NCBI GenBank assembly: GCA_017935525.1
Contig: JAGBHJ010000269.1
Span: 1-7,322 of the forward strand
Origin: Clostridia bacterium
GTDB taxonomy: Bacteria > Bacillota > Clostridia > HGM11327
Direction of reading: 5' to 3'
DNA length: 7,322 nucleotides
Below are positions 7,126-7,322 of this stretch, piece after piece (the first letter of the stretch is position 1; every line of letters starts with the position of its first letter). The notes under the pieces were generated by a model. The model was not told the origin of the DNA, ran no database searches, and worked only from the letters and a program-made list of their open reading frames with translations. A program made the position numbers and the translations under genes.

Positions 7126-7233
7126 AATACACCAATTCCTTTCTCTTTGCTAAATGCAAATTCGGGAGCCGATCAGACCCTCGGCACGGCTCCCCTTTTA
7201 TGATTTCTGTCGGCCGAGAATCGCATTACGTTT
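7126..7233 (-). other. 5' leader of the NERD-domain gene
   Basis: About 100 nt lie between the predicted transcription start near 7227 and the ATG at 7125. I find no reading frame with a ribosome binding site in it. Its main content is the hairpin at 7164-7194 and the ribosome binding site AAAGGA at 7142-7137. The length is generous for a simple leader, leaving room for a regulatory structure, but I recognise no known riboswitch class. Confidence 0.5.
7164..7194 (-). promoter_or_regulatory. GC-rich hairpin in the leader of the NERD-domain gene
   Basis: GGGAGCCG (7164-7171) and CGGCTCCC (7187-7194) form a perfect 8-bp stem around a 15-nt loop. A second, mutually exclusive 5-bp stem, GCCGA (7168-7172) with TCGGC (7181-7185), is possible. 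In minus-strand RNA no U-run follows, so it is not a terminator for that gene. On the plus strand it is followed by CTTTTATG, which resembles a weak rho-independent terminator, but no plus-strand gene ends here. It may stabilise the mRNA, act in regulation, or insulate against plus-strand transcripts. Confidence 0.5.
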
Positions 7234-7262
7234 ATTATAACACATTTTTCGTTTTTTGGCTA
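7234..7262 (-). promoter_or_regulatory. Vegetative-type extended -10 promoter of the NERD-domain gene
   Basis: Minus strand: a perfect TATAAT (7239-7234) preceded by TGT, giving the extended TGnTATAAT form, with TAGCCA (7262-7257) 17 nt upstream as a -35 matching 4 of 6 of TTGACA. T-rich sequence directly upstream (7266-7280) could serve as an UP element. This is a housekeeping sigma-A-type arrangement, in contrast to the sporulation-like promoter before the amidase. Confidence 0.75.
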
Positions 7263-7322
7263 CATGAAAATACAAAAAAACGCCCAAAAACCCATAAAAA
7301 ATTATAAACTTTTTGTAAAGAA
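7263..7322. other. AT-rich non-coding right edge
   Basis: Runs of A (plus strand) dominate, and no frame with a ribosome binding site is visible. It probably contributes upstream promoter sequence for the minus-strand gene. The next gene to the right lies outside the window. Confidence 0.4.

Noticed and set aside
1..7322. CRISPR arrays, insertion sequences, tRNA or rRNA genes, phage genes
   Set aside because: I saw no regularly spaced repeats, transposase motifs, terminal inverted repeats with target duplications, or tRNA-like folds. The only repeats noted are the short hairpins reported.

Overview
The window looks like a chromosomal segment from a low-to-medium GC, Gram-positive, endospore-forming bacterium, most likely of the class Clostridia. 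Three observations support this: a CwlD-type spore-cortex amidase, strong AAGGAGGTGAT-like ribosome binding sites paired with TTG starts, and Firmicutes-style promoters. The species cannot be named from the sequence alone. All three genes lie on the minus strand, so transcription runs from right to left.

Right edge (7126-7322): a non-coding leader region. It holds a strong extended -10 promoter with T-rich sequence upstream, and a GC-rich hairpin in the predicted 5' UTR. It drives a 276-residue membrane-anchored NERD-domain (nuclease-related) protein at 6295-7125. That gene ends 12 nt before a compact hairpin terminator at 6255-6282.

Middle (6204-6258): a dense control region. A sigma-E-like promoter has its -10 box exactly in the loop of an inverted repeat, and one arm of the repeat covers the Shine-Dalgarno of the next gene. 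Read-through RNA from the NERD gene should fold and hide this ribosome site. RNA started at the local promoter would lack the pairing arm and be translatable.

Left three quarters: a probable two-gene operon. The first gene (5511-6203) is a CwlD-like N-acetylmuramoyl-L-alanine amidase. After 48 nt comes the start of a giant gene (5462 down to 1, running off the left edge). Its 1820 visible codons are open throughout and encode a cyclic beta-1,2-glucan synthase: GT84 glycosyltransferase, cyclization (GH189-type) domain, and the first part of a GH94 phosphorylase domain. Related full-length proteins are about 2800-2900 residues, so roughly the last third is outside the window.

The most interesting idea is that a cyclic beta-1,2-glucan synthase, best known from Gram-negative symbionts and pathogens, is here co-transcribed with a spore-cortex amidase, possibly under mother-cell sigma-E control. 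This would suggest a sporulation role for the glucan, which remains an inference.
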